DNA of 18,647 nucleotides from Butyrivibrio sp. CAG:318 (GTDB taxonomy: Bacteria > Bacillota > Clostridia > Lachnospirales > Lachnospiraceae), in NCBI GenBank assembly GCA_000431815.1, contig FR889225.1:1-18647 (forward strand). The letters run 5' to 3'. A program made the translations under genes and the position numbers. Under the pieces are notes generated by a model that had not been told where the DNA came from, did no database searches, and saw only the letters and a list, made by a program, of their open reading frames with translations. Positions 1-6,732 of the stretch are shown here, piece after piece. The first letter of the stretch is position 1. Each line of letters begins with the position of its first letter.

Positions 1-38
1 GTGCAGCCAAGCAAGAGCGTGCCGCCAGAGGGCTTATG

Positions 39-89
39 CCGGGGTGTATTTAGTTCCGGGGTGTATTTGGTTCCGGGGTGCATTTAATT
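39..89. repeat. three tandem 17-bp repeats at the 3' end of prfC
   Basis: Three adjacent 17-bp units begin CCGGGGTG at 39, 56 and 73. Units 1 and 2 differ at one base. Unit 3 differs from unit 1 at two bases. The third unit contains the prfC stop codon (84-86, read on the minus strand), so the array forms the immediate 3' flank of the prfC transcript. The remaining 38 bases to the window edge show no convincing gene and no terminator with a T-run for prfC. The array continues neither into prfC nor towards the edge. Its function is unknown; it may be a local slippage product or part of a longer dispersed element cut by the window. Confidence 0.85.
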
Positions 90-1676
90 CTGTGCAAATT
101 CCGAGAGACGCAGGTCTTTGTTGCGGTCGAGGACCATGCCGACACTCCATTCGTTGACGAAGAGGAGGAGAGGACGGTCTTTGAGGTCCTTGATTTTCTT
201 CATGTCGGATGTGCCGACTAAGCGGTCGAGGTTGATTTCTGTTGGATTTTCGATCCAACGGATATATTCGTACGGAAGAGGCTCGAGGCGGATATCAACA
301 TTGTATTCGGATTCAAGCCTGAACTTTAAGACGTCAAACTGGAGAACGCCGACAACGCCGACGATGATTTCTTCCATGCCGGTATTGTACTCCTGGAAAA
401 TCTGGATTGCGCCTTCCTGGGCAATCTGGTTGATGCCCTTGATGAACTGCTTACGTTTCATGGTGTCAATCTGACGGACTCTGGCGAAGTGCTCAGGAGC
501 GAAAGTCGGGATGCCCTCGTAAGCGAATTTTTTGTTGGAAAGTTCAAGCGTGTCGCCGATTGAGAAAATACCCGGGTCGAAGACACCGATGATATCGCCG
601 GCATATGCTTCCTCGATTATCTTACGCTCGGAAGCCATGAGCTGCTGAGGCTGGGAAAGCTTGACTTTGCGGCCGCCCTGGACGTGGTTGACTTCCATGC
701 CGGCTGTAAACTTGCCGGAGCATATGCGCATGAAAGCGATTCTGTCGCGGTGAGCCTTGTTCATGTTGGCCTGTATTTTGAAAACGAAAGCCGAGAAATC
801 CTCGGTGAATGGGTCGATGAGACCCTCGGTGGACTTACGCGGGAGTGGTGAGGTAGTCATCTTAAGGAAATGCTTAAGAAAAGTCTCAACACCGAAATTG
901 GTAAGGGCCGAGCCGAAAAATACAGGGGAAAGTTTGCCGGCATTGACTAAATCAATGTCAAATTCTGCGCTGGCACCGTCTAAGAGCTCAATGTCTTCAA
1001 GAAGTTTGTCCCTGAAATGGGAGCCGATTTCGGATTCGACCTCAGGGGAGGAAATGTCGAGGTCGCGCTCGGCAACTTCCTTCTGACCGTTCATTGCGGC
1101 TGTGAAAGTGGAAATTGTGTGGGTGTTACGGTCGTAAACGCCTTTAAATTCCTTGCCTGAGCCGATAGGCCAGTTGATCGGACAGGTGCTTATGCCGAGG
1201 ATGCGCTCGATTTCATCACAGAGCTCGAACGGATCGTTGGCATCACGGTCCATTTTATTGATAAATGTAAAAATAGGTATGTGGCGCATGACACATACTT
1301 TGAAAAGTTTGATTGTCTGTTTCTCGACACCCTTGGAACCGTCGATAACCATTACGGCGGAGTCGGCAGCCATGAGAGTACGGTAAGTGTCCTCCGAGAA
1401 ATCTTCGTGACCCGGAGTGTCAAGGATATTGATGCAATATCCGTCATAATTGAACTGGAGAACAGAGGAAGTTACGGAAATACCTCTTTCCTTCTCTATT
1501 TCCATCCAGTCGGAAACGGCGTGCTTTGCGGTCTTCTTACCCTTTACGGAACCGGCGAGATTGATTGCACCGCCGTAGAGAAGAAACTTCTCGGTAAGTG
1601 TTGTTTTACCGGCATCCGGGTGGGAGATGATGGCAAAAGTACGTCTTTTTCTTATTTCATCTTTTAAATCAGCCAA
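84..1676 (-). CDS. prfC: peptide chain release factor 3 (RF3), translational GTPase
   Basis: RF3 is a cytosolic GTPase that removes RF1 or RF2 from the ribosome after peptide release. The protein starts MADLKDEIRKRR and carries the P-loop SHPDAGKTT (about residues 18-26), the G3 motif DTPGH (86-90) and the G4 motif NKMD (140-143), followed by domain 2 and the C-terminal domain. I chose the TTG at 1676 (530 residues). It sits 7 bases after GAGGA and gives the MADLK start I recall for the family. The in-frame ATG at 1697, which would add seven residues (MNCEELT), has no ribosome binding site before it. The gene stands alone, divergent from the receiver gene. Its length and motifs indicate an intact gene. 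Confidence 0.96.
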   Translation of the reverse strand: MADLKDEIRKRRTFAIISHPDAGKTTLTEKFLLYGGAINLAGSVKGKKTAKHAVSDWMEIEKERGISVTSSVLQFNYDGYCINILDTPGHEDFSEDTYRTLMAADSAVMVIDGSKGVEKQTIKLFKVCVMRHIPIFTFINKMDRDANDPFELCDEIERILGISTCPINWPIGSGKEFKGVYDRNTHTISTFTAAMNGQKEVAERDLDISSPEVESEIGSHFRDKLLEDIELLDGASAEFDIDLVNAGKLSPVFFGSALTNFGVETFLKHFLKMTTSPLPRKSTEGLIDPFTEDFSAFVFKIQANMNKAHRDRIAFMRICSGKFTAGMEVNHVQGGRKVKLSQPQQLMASERKIIEEAYAGDIIGVFDPGIFSIGDTLELSNKKFAYEGIPTFAPEHFARVRQIDTMKRKQFIKGINQIAQEGAIQIFQEYNTGMEEIIVGVVGVLQFDVLKFRLESEYNVDIRLEPLPYEYIRWIENPTEINLDRLVGTSDMKKIKDLKDRPLLLFVNEWSVGMVLDRNKDLRLSEFAQN

Positions 1677-1705
1677 AGTTAATTCCTCACAATTCATTGC
1701 GAAAT

Positions 1706-1721
1706 TGCTGTTGTTACAGCA
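1706..1721 (-). other. short hairpin at the 5' end of the prfC leader
   Basis: TGCTGT (1706-1711) pairs perfectly with ACAGCA (1716-1721) around a 4-base loop. With the predicted prfC -10 box at 1730-1735, transcription would start near 1723, so this 6-bp stem would lie at the very 5' end of the prfC mRNA. Such a stem could protect the transcript. It is too small to call a riboswitch, and chance cannot be excluded. Confidence 0.3.
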
Positions 1722-1739
1722 CTTATGCGATTATATCAT
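1711..1739 (+). promoter_or_regulatory. possible promoter of the receiver-protein operon
   Basis: TTGTTA (1711-1716) and TATCAT (1734-1739) are separated by 17 bases and match the sigma-A consensus at 4 and 5 of 6 positions. Transcription would begin near 1746, leaving about 55 bases of leader before the ATG at 1801. It overlaps the better prfC promoter on the other strand. A second candidate, TTTACT/TATATT ending at 1777, would place the transcript start almost on the ribosome binding site and is less likely. Confidence 0.35.
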
Positions 1740-1759
1740 ATTAGTTATTTACTTTTCAA
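1730..1759 (-). promoter_or_regulatory. prfC promoter, extended -10 sigma-A type
   Basis: Read on the minus strand, TTGAAA (1754-1759) is followed after 18 bases by a perfect TATAAT (1730-1735), preceded by TG one base upstream (an extended -10). The predicted start near 1723 leaves roughly 46 bases of leader to the TTG start codon. Confidence 0.7.
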
Positions 1760-1800
1760 TAGAATATATGGTATATTTTATAGGTAGGAGGAATGGTTTA

Positions 1801-2172
1801 ATGGATAAGGTAATGATTGTAGATGATGATGTGAGAATGTTAAGACTGCTTAAGATGTATCTTGAAGGATTGTATGATGTATATCCGGTGAGAGGCGGAA
1901 GAGAGGCACTTGATTTTCTTGAATCACAGACACCTGATGTTATTCTCCTTGATTATCTCATGCCAGGACTAGACGGAGTTCATACACTTGAGCTTATAAG
2001 ACAGAGAGAGCAGACGGCGGATACTCCGGTGATTTTTCTTACGGGAGTTACCGAGAAGGATAAGATACAGGAATGCATGGAATACAGGCCATATGGTTAT
2101 CTGGTTAAGCCGGCAGCCAGGGAAGAACTGATTTCCATGATTAACAGAGCCTTGAATGAGGCACAATTATAA
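1801..2172 (+). CDS. stand-alone CheY-like response regulator receiver protein
   Basis: A 123-residue protein consisting only of a receiver domain. The acidic pocket is D8-D9-D10. D51 in VILLDYLMPGLDG is the predicted phosphate acceptor. T81 follows beta-4 and K103 (in LVKP) follows beta-5. All conserved catalytic positions are present, so it should be phosphorylated by a histidine kinase or small-molecule donor. There is no DNA-binding or enzymatic output domain, so output must be by protein contact. The start ATG at 1801 follows AGGAGG (1786-1791). An in-frame upstream extension to 1627 lies in prfC antisense sequence and was rejected. Only 20 bases separate it from the next gene, which suggests co-transcription. 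No kinase gene is nearby, so the partner is unknown. Confidence 0.88.
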   Translation: MDKVMIVDDDVRMLRLLKMYLEGLYDVYPVRGGREALDFLESQTPDVILLDYLMPGLDGVHTLELIRQREQTADTPVIFLTGVTEKDKIQECMEYRPYGYLVKPAAREELISMINRALNEAQL

Positions 2173-2192
2173 TATATGGAGGAATATGTATT

Positions 2193-2402
2193 ATGACACT
2201 TAAAGACAGAACAGAGGATGTTATGAAGATGCTTGACGAGGAGACAACACGCTCAAATAAGGAACTTCTTATTGCAGCTGCGGTATGTACACTTGTAGGA
2301 ATTATAATTGGATTTTTTGCCGGTAAAATATCCACAAGCAGAAACACGATCAAGAAATATAATAAATGCTATTCATATGACTTCGGAGATGACGAAGAAT
2401 AG
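2193..2402 (+). CDS. small single-span membrane protein, function unknown
   Basis: A 69-residue protein with a charged N-terminal segment (about 1-24, rich in Asp, Glu, Arg and Lys). One hydrophobic span follows (about 25-44, including LVGIIIGFFAG), then a polar tail ending in FGDDEE. The start ATG at 2193 is preceded by TGGAGGA (2177-2183). It lies 20 bases after the receiver gene and before a strong terminator, so the two probably form a two-gene operon. A membrane partner or anchor for the receiver protein is possible, but this is inference from position only. I recognise no family. Confidence 0.75.
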   Translation: MTLKDRTEDVMKMLDEETTRSNKELLIAAAVCTLVGIIIGFFAGKISTSRNTIKKYNKCYSYDFGDDEE

Positions 2403-2431
2403 AATCCCAGGTTCAATAGGATAATAATTAA

Positions 2432-2464
2432 ACCGTCGGCACATTGATGTGTGCCGGCGGTTTT
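2432..2464. terminator. bidirectional terminator between the receiver operon and pyrBI
   Basis: A 12-bp stem (2432-2443 with 2450-2461, one T-G wobble) encloses a 6-base loop. A TTTT run follows on the plus strand, and an A-rich stretch before the stem gives a T-rich tail on the minus strand. It lies 29 bases after the small membrane protein gene and directly beyond the pyrI stop, so it fits ending both convergent operons. Confidence 0.9.
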
Positions 2465-2469
2465 GCGAT

Positions 2470-2889
2470 TCAGGCTTTCTCTTCACAGTATTTACATCTG
2501 TATACGTGGTTTTTCTCATCAGTGAGGATGAATACGTTGTCAAGTTCCTGTTCCACCTGTGAGATACAGCGTGGATTCTTGCATTTGATAACGTTGGTTA
2601 CGGTTTTGGGAAGACTTAAAGACTTCTTCTCGGCAATCACACCGTCTTTGATGACGTTGATTGTGATATTGTCATCAACGAAACCGAGGATGTCAAGGTC
2701 TACAAGGTCGAGACCGCCGTCTATTTTAATGATGTCTTTTTTGCCCATTTTGTTGCTGCGGGCGTTCTTGATAATGGCAACGCAGCAGTCAAGTTTCTCA
2801 AGACCGAGATATTTATATATGTCCATGCTTCGACCAGCCTTGATGTGGTCGATTACAAAACCGTTTTCGAGTTTACCTACATTTAACAT
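2470..2889 (-). CDS. pyrI: aspartate carbamoyltransferase regulatory chain, zinc-binding
   Basis: The regulatory subunit of aspartate carbamoyltransferase (139 residues), which in the classical enzyme binds nucleotide effectors and links catalytic trimers. The N-terminal nucleotide-binding domain starts MLNVGKLENGFVIDHI. The C-terminal zinc domain has the four expected cysteines: C103 and C108 (C-x4-C), then C132 and C135 (C-x2-C). The length is slightly below that of the enterobacterial protein, at the compact end for the family. The start overlaps the end of pyrB by 7 bases, and its binding site GGAGGT (2899-2904 on the minus strand) lies inside pyrB, so translation is probably coupled. Possessing pyrI predicts an allosteric enzyme. 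Confidence 0.95.
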   Translation of the reverse strand: MLNVGKLENGFVIDHIKAGRSMDIYKYLGLEKLDCCVAIIKNARSNKMGKKDIIKIDGGLDLVDLDILGFVDDNITINVIKDGVIAEKKSLSLPKTVTNVIKCKNPRCISQVEQELDNVFILTDEKNHVYRCKYCEEKA

Positions 2890-3806
2890 GGCAGTTTTAC
2901 CTCCAGAAGTTTAAGAATAAGGGCCATACGCATATACATGCCGTATTTGACCTGCTTAAAATAACATGCACGCGGATCATCATCCACTTCAACCGAGATT
3001 TCGTTAACTCGCGGAAGCGGGTGAAGAACGATCATATCGTCTTTGGCAAGTTCCATCTTGGCTTTATCGAGGATGTAGTAGTCTTTCATTCGCATATATT
3101 CCTCTTCGTTGAAGAAACGCTCTTTCTGGACTCTTGTCATATAGAGTATGTCAAGCTTCGGAATAGCATCTTCAAGGCGTTCAACTTCTTCAAATTCATT
3201 GCCGGATGCCATGAGTACATCGTTGCGGATGTAACTTGGAACCTGAAGTTCCTTAGGGGAGATGAGAACAAATTTGACGTTGTTATATCTTACAAGTGAC
3301 TCTATGAGTGAATGCACTGTCCTGCCGAATTTCAAATCACCGCAAAAACCGATTGTAAGGTTATCAAAACCGCCTTTAAGCTCTTTGATGGTCATAAGAT
3401 CCGCAAGAGTCTGGGTCGGATGCTGATGTCCGCCGTCACCGGCATTGATTACGGGAATTGATGAGTGCATTGATGCAACGAGAGGGGCGCCTTCTTTGGG
3501 ATGACGCATAGCACAGATATCTGCGAAACAGGAAATAACACGGATGGTGTCGGAAACACTTTCTCCTTTGGATGCTGAACTTGAATCGGCTGAAGAAAAA
3601 CCGATAACAGAACCGCCGAGATTCAACATTGCGGTTTCAAAACTGAGTCTTGTTCTTGTGCTTGGTTCGTAGAAAAGTGTAGCAAGCTTCTTTCCGTGAC
3701 AACATTCGGAATATTTGGCAGGATTGGCTGCTATATCCGATGCAAGGTTAAGAAGTTCGTCAAGCTCATCTACGGATAAATCTAGTGGACTAAGCAAATG
3801 CTTCAT
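2883..3806 (-). CDS. pyrB: aspartate carbamoyltransferase catalytic chain
   Basis: Catalyses carbamoyl phosphate plus L-aspartate to N-carbamoyl-L-aspartate in pyrimidine synthesis. The 307 residues show the carbamoyl-phosphate loop STRTR (49-53), the lysine loop around K80, HQHPTQT (127-133), TRVQKERF (224-231) and HPLPRVNEI (262-270). I chose the ATG at 3806. It follows GGAGGT (3811-3816 on the minus strand), whereas the alternative TTG at 3818 overlaps that ribosome binding site and would add only MEVT. It is the first gene of pyrBI. The protein appears complete and of normal length. Confidence 0.97.
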   Translation of the reverse strand: MKHLLSPLDLSVDELDELLNLASDIAANPAKYSECCHGKKLATLFYEPSTRTRLSFETAMLNLGGSVIGFSSADSSSASKGESVSDTIRVISCFADICAMRHPKEGAPLVASMHSSIPVINAGDGGHQHPTQTLADLMTIKELKGGFDNLTIGFCGDLKFGRTVHSLIESLVRYNNVKFVLISPKELQVPSYIRNDVLMASGNEFEEVERLEDAIPKLDILYMTRVQKERFFNEEEYMRMKDYYILDKAKMELAKDDMIVLHPLPRVNEISVEVDDDPRACYFKQVKYGMYMRMALILKLLEVKLPC

Positions 3807-3846
3807 AGTGACCTCCAATTATGTACTGCCTTTTGGCATTTTTATC

Positions 3847-3875
3847 ATTCTAGTACATCTTAAGTATTAATTCAA
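3847..3875 (-). promoter_or_regulatory. pyrBI promoter
   Basis: On the minus strand, TTGAAT (3870-3875) and TAGAAT (3847-3852) are spaced by 17 bases. Transcription would start near 3840, giving a leader of only about 35 bases. That leader has a small TGCC-TTTT-GGCA hairpin (3827-3838) but no room for a terminator/antiterminator attenuator, and I saw no PyrR-type binding element. Control by PyrR-type attenuation is therefore unlikely here. Confidence 0.65.
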
Positions 3876-3897
3876 TATCTTTTTAAAATTATTTTTA

Positions 3898-3926
3898 TTG
3901 ACAATGAAGAAGCACGAATATAGAAT
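3898..3926 (+). promoter_or_regulatory. strong promoter of the lipoprotein gene at 3972
   Basis: A perfect -35 TTGACA (3898-3903) and a -10 TAGAAT (3921-3926, 5 of 6) are separated by 17 bases. The predicted start near 3933 gives a leader of about 40 bases, ending in AGGAGGG before the ATG at 3972. It is back to back with the pyrBI promoter. Confidence 0.8.
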
Positions 3927-3971
3927 GTTTACGGAACCATGTGGTTTAATTACCGAAACAGGAGGGTAAAT

Positions 3972-5066
3972 ATGAAAACAATTATGAAGAGAATTGCGGC
4001 ACTCGTTCTCATCGCAGCTATGGCTGTTATGGCTGTTGCAGGATGCTCCAAGAGTTCAGGAAGCAAGTCAGCGGGCAACAAGAGTGCAGACACAATGTTT
4101 GGCCTTATGAAAGAGGCACAGGCACTTGAGAAGAAGACAGTTGAAGTCAGTGCAGAAATCAATACGAACGGTGTTAAGGCATCAGTGACGCTGAACGGTA
4201 AATCTGATGGCAAAGCAACTTCCGTAGGAGCTACGGTTACTTACGGCGGCGTAACGTTTTCACTTGATGACGTAATCGTTTTTACAGATGATGTTCTTTA
4301 TATTAATGCAGGTTTAATACTTGAGCAGATAAAGCCATTTATTAATACCGCAGGTGAAAAAGCCGCTTCCGTTGTAGAAGCTCTGGGAGACCTTGGCTGG
4401 GTAAGTTTTGAAGCAAAGGGACTTTTCGCAACATCATCTTGTGATGAAGTGTATGACATTTTTGACAAGGCATTTGATTCTATTATTAAGAAGGCCGGAA
4501 ATAAATTCACAATTTCACTTTCATCCAAGGATGATATTCAGGCAGTTGTTGATGCAACAGCCAAGATGCTTAAGGAGAACAAGGATACTTTCGTTAAGAT
4601 CATGACAGATGCTTATGATAAGGTAGACGTTAAGGATATTATAGAAAATACGGTTGACGAGCTTGTCGACAAGCTTGCATCCGCTTCCGGAAAAGATGTC
4701 TCAGATGAGGATAAGCAGACACTTAAAGATCAGCTTATGTCAACAATCGATGTATCCGATATCGAAGTAAGCAAAGAAGACATTGAGAGTTCAATCGACG
4801 ACACAGTCAAAAAACTTGAAGATACCAAGATTGCCGACGAGGACGTTGACGGTAAAGCTGATGTCAATGTATATAAAGAAGATGGCGCTTATATCGCAGA
4901 GATGGAGATGGATGTAACAGAAGACGGAGAAGCATCTTCTGCAACAATTAAGTCCACTATCAAAGAAGACAGCAGCGTCAAGGTTGATGTTCCTACAGAT
5001 GCAGCATCACTTGTTGACATTATTGTTAACTTATATGCATCATATCTGGAGAACATTGCAGACTGA
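3972..5066 (+). CDS. secreted lipoprotein, monocistronic, function unknown
   Basis: A 364-residue lipoprotein. The signal peptide is basic then hydrophobic and ends in the lipobox VAGC (C25), followed by a Ser/Lys/Gly-rich linker. The mature part starts with a strand-rich region of about 100 residues (for example VSAEINTNGVKASVTLNGKS). An acidic, mostly helical middle follows (KDIIENTVDELVDKLASASG), then a C-terminal strand-rich region. This layout recalls LolA/LppX-like or DUF-type lipoproteins, but I cannot name the family. The start ATG at 3972 follows AGGAGGG (3960-3966); the in-frame extension to 3939 was rejected because it lacks such a site. It has its own promoter and terminator. Codon use (many ATC and GTT codons) suggests better expression than the operon downstream. 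Confidence 0.88.
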   Translation: MKTIMKRIAALVLIAAMAVMAVAGCSKSSGSKSAGNKSADTMFGLMKEAQALEKKTVEVSAEINTNGVKASVTLNGKSDGKATSVGATVTYGGVTFSLDDVIVFTDDVLYINAGLILEQIKPFINTAGEKAASVVEALGDLGWVSFEAKGLFATSSCDEVYDIFDKAFDSIIKKAGNKFTISLSSKDDIQAVVDATAKMLKENKDTFVKIMTDAYDKVDVKDIIENTVDELVDKLASASGKDVSDEDKQTLKDQLMSTIDVSDIEVSKEDIESSIDDTVKKLEDTKIADEDVDGKADVNVYKEDGAYIAEMEMDVTEDGEASSATIKSTIKEDSSVKVDVPTDAASLVDIIVNLYASYLENIAD

Positions 5067-5098
5067 TTTTGATTAAAAATAGAATATAATTAACATGA

Positions 5099-5132
5099 CC
5101 CCGTATCATAGTTTGATGATACGGGGTTTTTT
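5099..5132 (+). terminator. intrinsic terminator of the lipoprotein gene
   Basis: A perfect 11-bp stem CCCCGTATCAT (5099-5109) with ATGATACGGGG (5116-5126), a 6-base loop, then TTTTTT (5127-5132). It lies 32 bases after the stop codon at 5066, isolating this gene from the long operon downstream. Confidence 0.95.
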
Positions 5133-5150
5133 CGTGCAGAATTCACATTT

Positions 5151-5208
5151 TGTAACAATTTCGTAACAATTTAGAATTTGAATTTATGTAACAAATTTGT
5201 AACAATTT
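5151..5208 (+). promoter_or_regulatory. four phased GTAACA direct repeats, putative activator site
   Basis: GTAACA occurs at 5152, 5163, 5188 and 5199, each followed by AA and T-rich bases. The starts are 11, 25 and 11 bases apart, so two pairs of 11-bp-period repeats are separated by 36 bases pair to pair. The last repeat ends just before the -35 box at 5214. A fifth GTAACA lies downstream of the -10 at 5248. Direct hexamers repeating every 11 bp are typical of OmpR/PhoB-family regulators (the Bacillus PhoP box is the best-known case), and the position suits an activator. The regulator's identity is inference. Confidence 0.5.
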
Positions 5209-5213
5209 TTTGT

Positions 5214-5243
5214 TTGACATGGAACAGAAGCGGGGATTATAAT
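5214..5243 (+). promoter_or_regulatory. promoter of the long lipoprotein/ABC operon
   Basis: Perfect TTGACA (5214-5219) and perfect TATAAT (5238-5243) with an 18-base spacer. The predicted start is near 5250, giving an untranslated leader of about 80 bases. The leader contains two TACATATG direct repeats (5266-5273 and 5279-5286) and AAGGAGGG (5319-5326) before the GTG start at 5333. The rest of the 266-bp gap from 5067 holds the upstream terminator and the GTAACA repeats. Confidence 0.8.
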
Positions 5244-5332
5244 ATAGGTAACATATAATTCTACATACATATGAAGCGTACATATGATAAATCTTTTTTA
5301 TGAGTGAACGTAAATAATAAGGAGGGCGACGA

Positions 5333-6715
5333 GTGGTACACGGAGGACAAAGCCTTACAGACAGGGGAGTTAATAAGGAAATCGCAATATACAGCAGGCA
5401 ATACGGAAAGACAGATTATGATGAACTTAACAGGGTACAGCAAGAGTTCATTTCAATGATAGACATCGAAAACGGCAGACCTCTGCTAATGATTAAATGT
5501 AACATTTCTTATGAGACAGTTATTGGATACACAGCGGCACTTAAAGCGCGGATACCGGTTATTATGTGTGACGAATCCGGTGCGGGAAATGTAATGAGAT
5601 TATACAGGCCGCATTATATATGGCAGAGAGCTTTGGCAGCAGAACCTTATGGATATGCTGAGATAGGGAAAATAGCAGATTATATATTATATGGAAGTAT
5701 TGAGCGTGTAAGATATCCGGTTAATGAAAATCTGGCATTATTATTGCCGACATCGGGAAGCACCGGGAACAGCAGATTCGTCCGGATCAGCTATGATAAT
5801 ATAAAATACAACACGGAATCAATAGTGAAAGCATTGCGAATAGATAACACAGGCCGGGCGGCTCTTATGCTGCCACTTAATTATACATATGGTCTGTCAA
5901 TAGTCAATACTTATCTGTATGCGAGGGGCTCCCTGATAATCGGAGGCGGCTCTGCCATGCAGAGAGATTTATGGGAATATTTTATCAGATGTGGAGGAAA
6001 TGCTGTTTGCGGCGTCCCGGATACATATGAGATGTTAAGAATGATGGAAATACTGGAAAGGGAAGATCTTAACATAAAGCTTGCCACGCAGGCGGGAGGG
6101 CCGTTGCGCACCGGAACGGAGAAATACATGCTTGAACTGGCGTACAGACGGGGTTTTAACTGGGCTGTAATGTATGGACAGACTGAGGCCACAGCCAGAA
6201 TGACATGTCATTTCCTTAATGAGAACCCGGAACATATAGGAAGCGTCGGAAGGGTTATTCCCGGAGGAAGCATTACAATTGACGACGGAGAAATAGTATA
6301 CAGAGGCCCTAATGTATCGATGGGATATGCGGACGGTTATAAAGATCTTGCATCCGGCGATAACAATCATGGGATTCTTCATACCGGAGATTTGGGGCGC
6401 ATGGATGAAAACGGTTTCCTTTATATAACCGGAAGAATGAAACGGTTTGCCAAGGTCAGCGGAAACAGGGTCAATCTGGACGACCTGGAGAAAATCGTGG
6501 AGCACTACTGTAAGATACGTTCGGCCTGTGTGGAGAATGAAGGAAGAATAGTTGTTGTAATTGATAAATCGAGTGACCTGAAGACAATCGGTATAAAGAA
6601 CAGCATCAGCGAAGTGACAGGGATAAACAAGAGACTGATAGATGTCAGAGCCGTGAACAGGATACCGGTAAATTCTAACGGCAAGACGGATTACAGAAAG
6701 TGTAGTGAATTATAA
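5333..6715 (+). CDS. AMP-forming ligase (ANL superfamily adenylating enzyme)
   Basis: A 460-residue adenylate-forming enzyme predicted to activate a carboxylic acid with ATP. Motifs in order: TSGSTG (140-145, phosphate loop), YGQTE (281-285), TGD with D353, the hinge region GRMKRFAKVSGNR (367-379), and NGKTDY with the catalytic Lys K451. All core motifs are present, so it is probably active. It is shorter at the N-terminus than usual acyl-CoA synthetases. The usual Pro-Lys after the phosphate loop is replaced by Asn-Ser-Arg. The start is GTG at 5333 after AAGGAGGG. It is the first gene of the operon. The substrate is not readable; fatty acid, amino acid and aryl acid are all possible. No carrier protein is fused or adjacent. 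Ile ATA and Arg AGA/AGG codons are frequent, unlike prfC or pyrB. Confidence 0.88.
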   Translation: MVHGGQSLTDRGVNKEIAIYSRQYGKTDYDELNRVQQEFISMIDIENGRPLLMIKCNISYETVIGYTAALKARIPVIMCDESGAGNVMRLYRPHYIWQRALAAEPYGYAEIGKIADYILYGSIERVRYPVNENLALLLPTSGSTGNSRFVRISYDNIKYNTESIVKALRIDNTGRAALMLPLNYTYGLSIVNTYLYARGSLIIGGGSAMQRDLWEYFIRCGGNAVCGVPDTYEMLRMMEILEREDLNIKLATQAGGPLRTGTEKYMLELAYRRGFNWAVMYGQTEATARMTCHFLNENPEHIGSVGRVIPGGSITIDDGEIVYRGPNVSMGYADGYKDLASGDNNHGILHTGDLGRMDENGFLYITGRMKRFAKVSGNRVNLDDLEKIVEHYCKIRSACVENEGRIVVVIDKSSDLKTIGIKNSISEVTGINKRLIDVRAVNRIPVNSNGKTDYRKCSEL

Positions 6716-6732
6716 CAAGAGGAGAATTGTTT

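Noticed and set aside
34..258. 74-codon minus-strand open frame across the 17-bp repeats
   Set aside because: It overlaps the 3' end of prfC in another frame, has no convincing ribosome binding site, and its C-terminus only reflects the DNA repeats.
1281..1667. 128-codon plus-strand open frame opposite prfC
   Set aside because: It is an antisense shadow of the conserved G-domain coding region of prfC.
2444..2914. 156-codon plus-strand open frame opposite pyrI
   Set aside because: pyrI on the other strand has clear family motifs and a ribosome binding site; this frame has neither.
3807..3846. PyrR-type attenuator before pyrB
   Set aside because: The leader from the predicted start is only about 35 bases. 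It contains a 4-bp hairpin but no terminator or antiterminator pair.
5151..5208. GTAACA repeats as a CRISPR array or origin iterons
   Set aside because: The units are far too short for CRISPR, the spacers are AT-rich filler rather than unique 30-mers, and no replication or cas gene is near. The promoter position favours a regulator site.
5266..5286. TACATATG direct repeats in the operon leader as an operator
   Set aside because: They are short and AT-rich, lie downstream of the promoter in AT-rich DNA, and are likely to occur by chance; no further copies are arranged around the promoter.
6035..6505. 156-codon minus-strand open frame inside the ligase gene
   Set aside because: It lies opposite conserved adenylation motifs and has no upstream signals.
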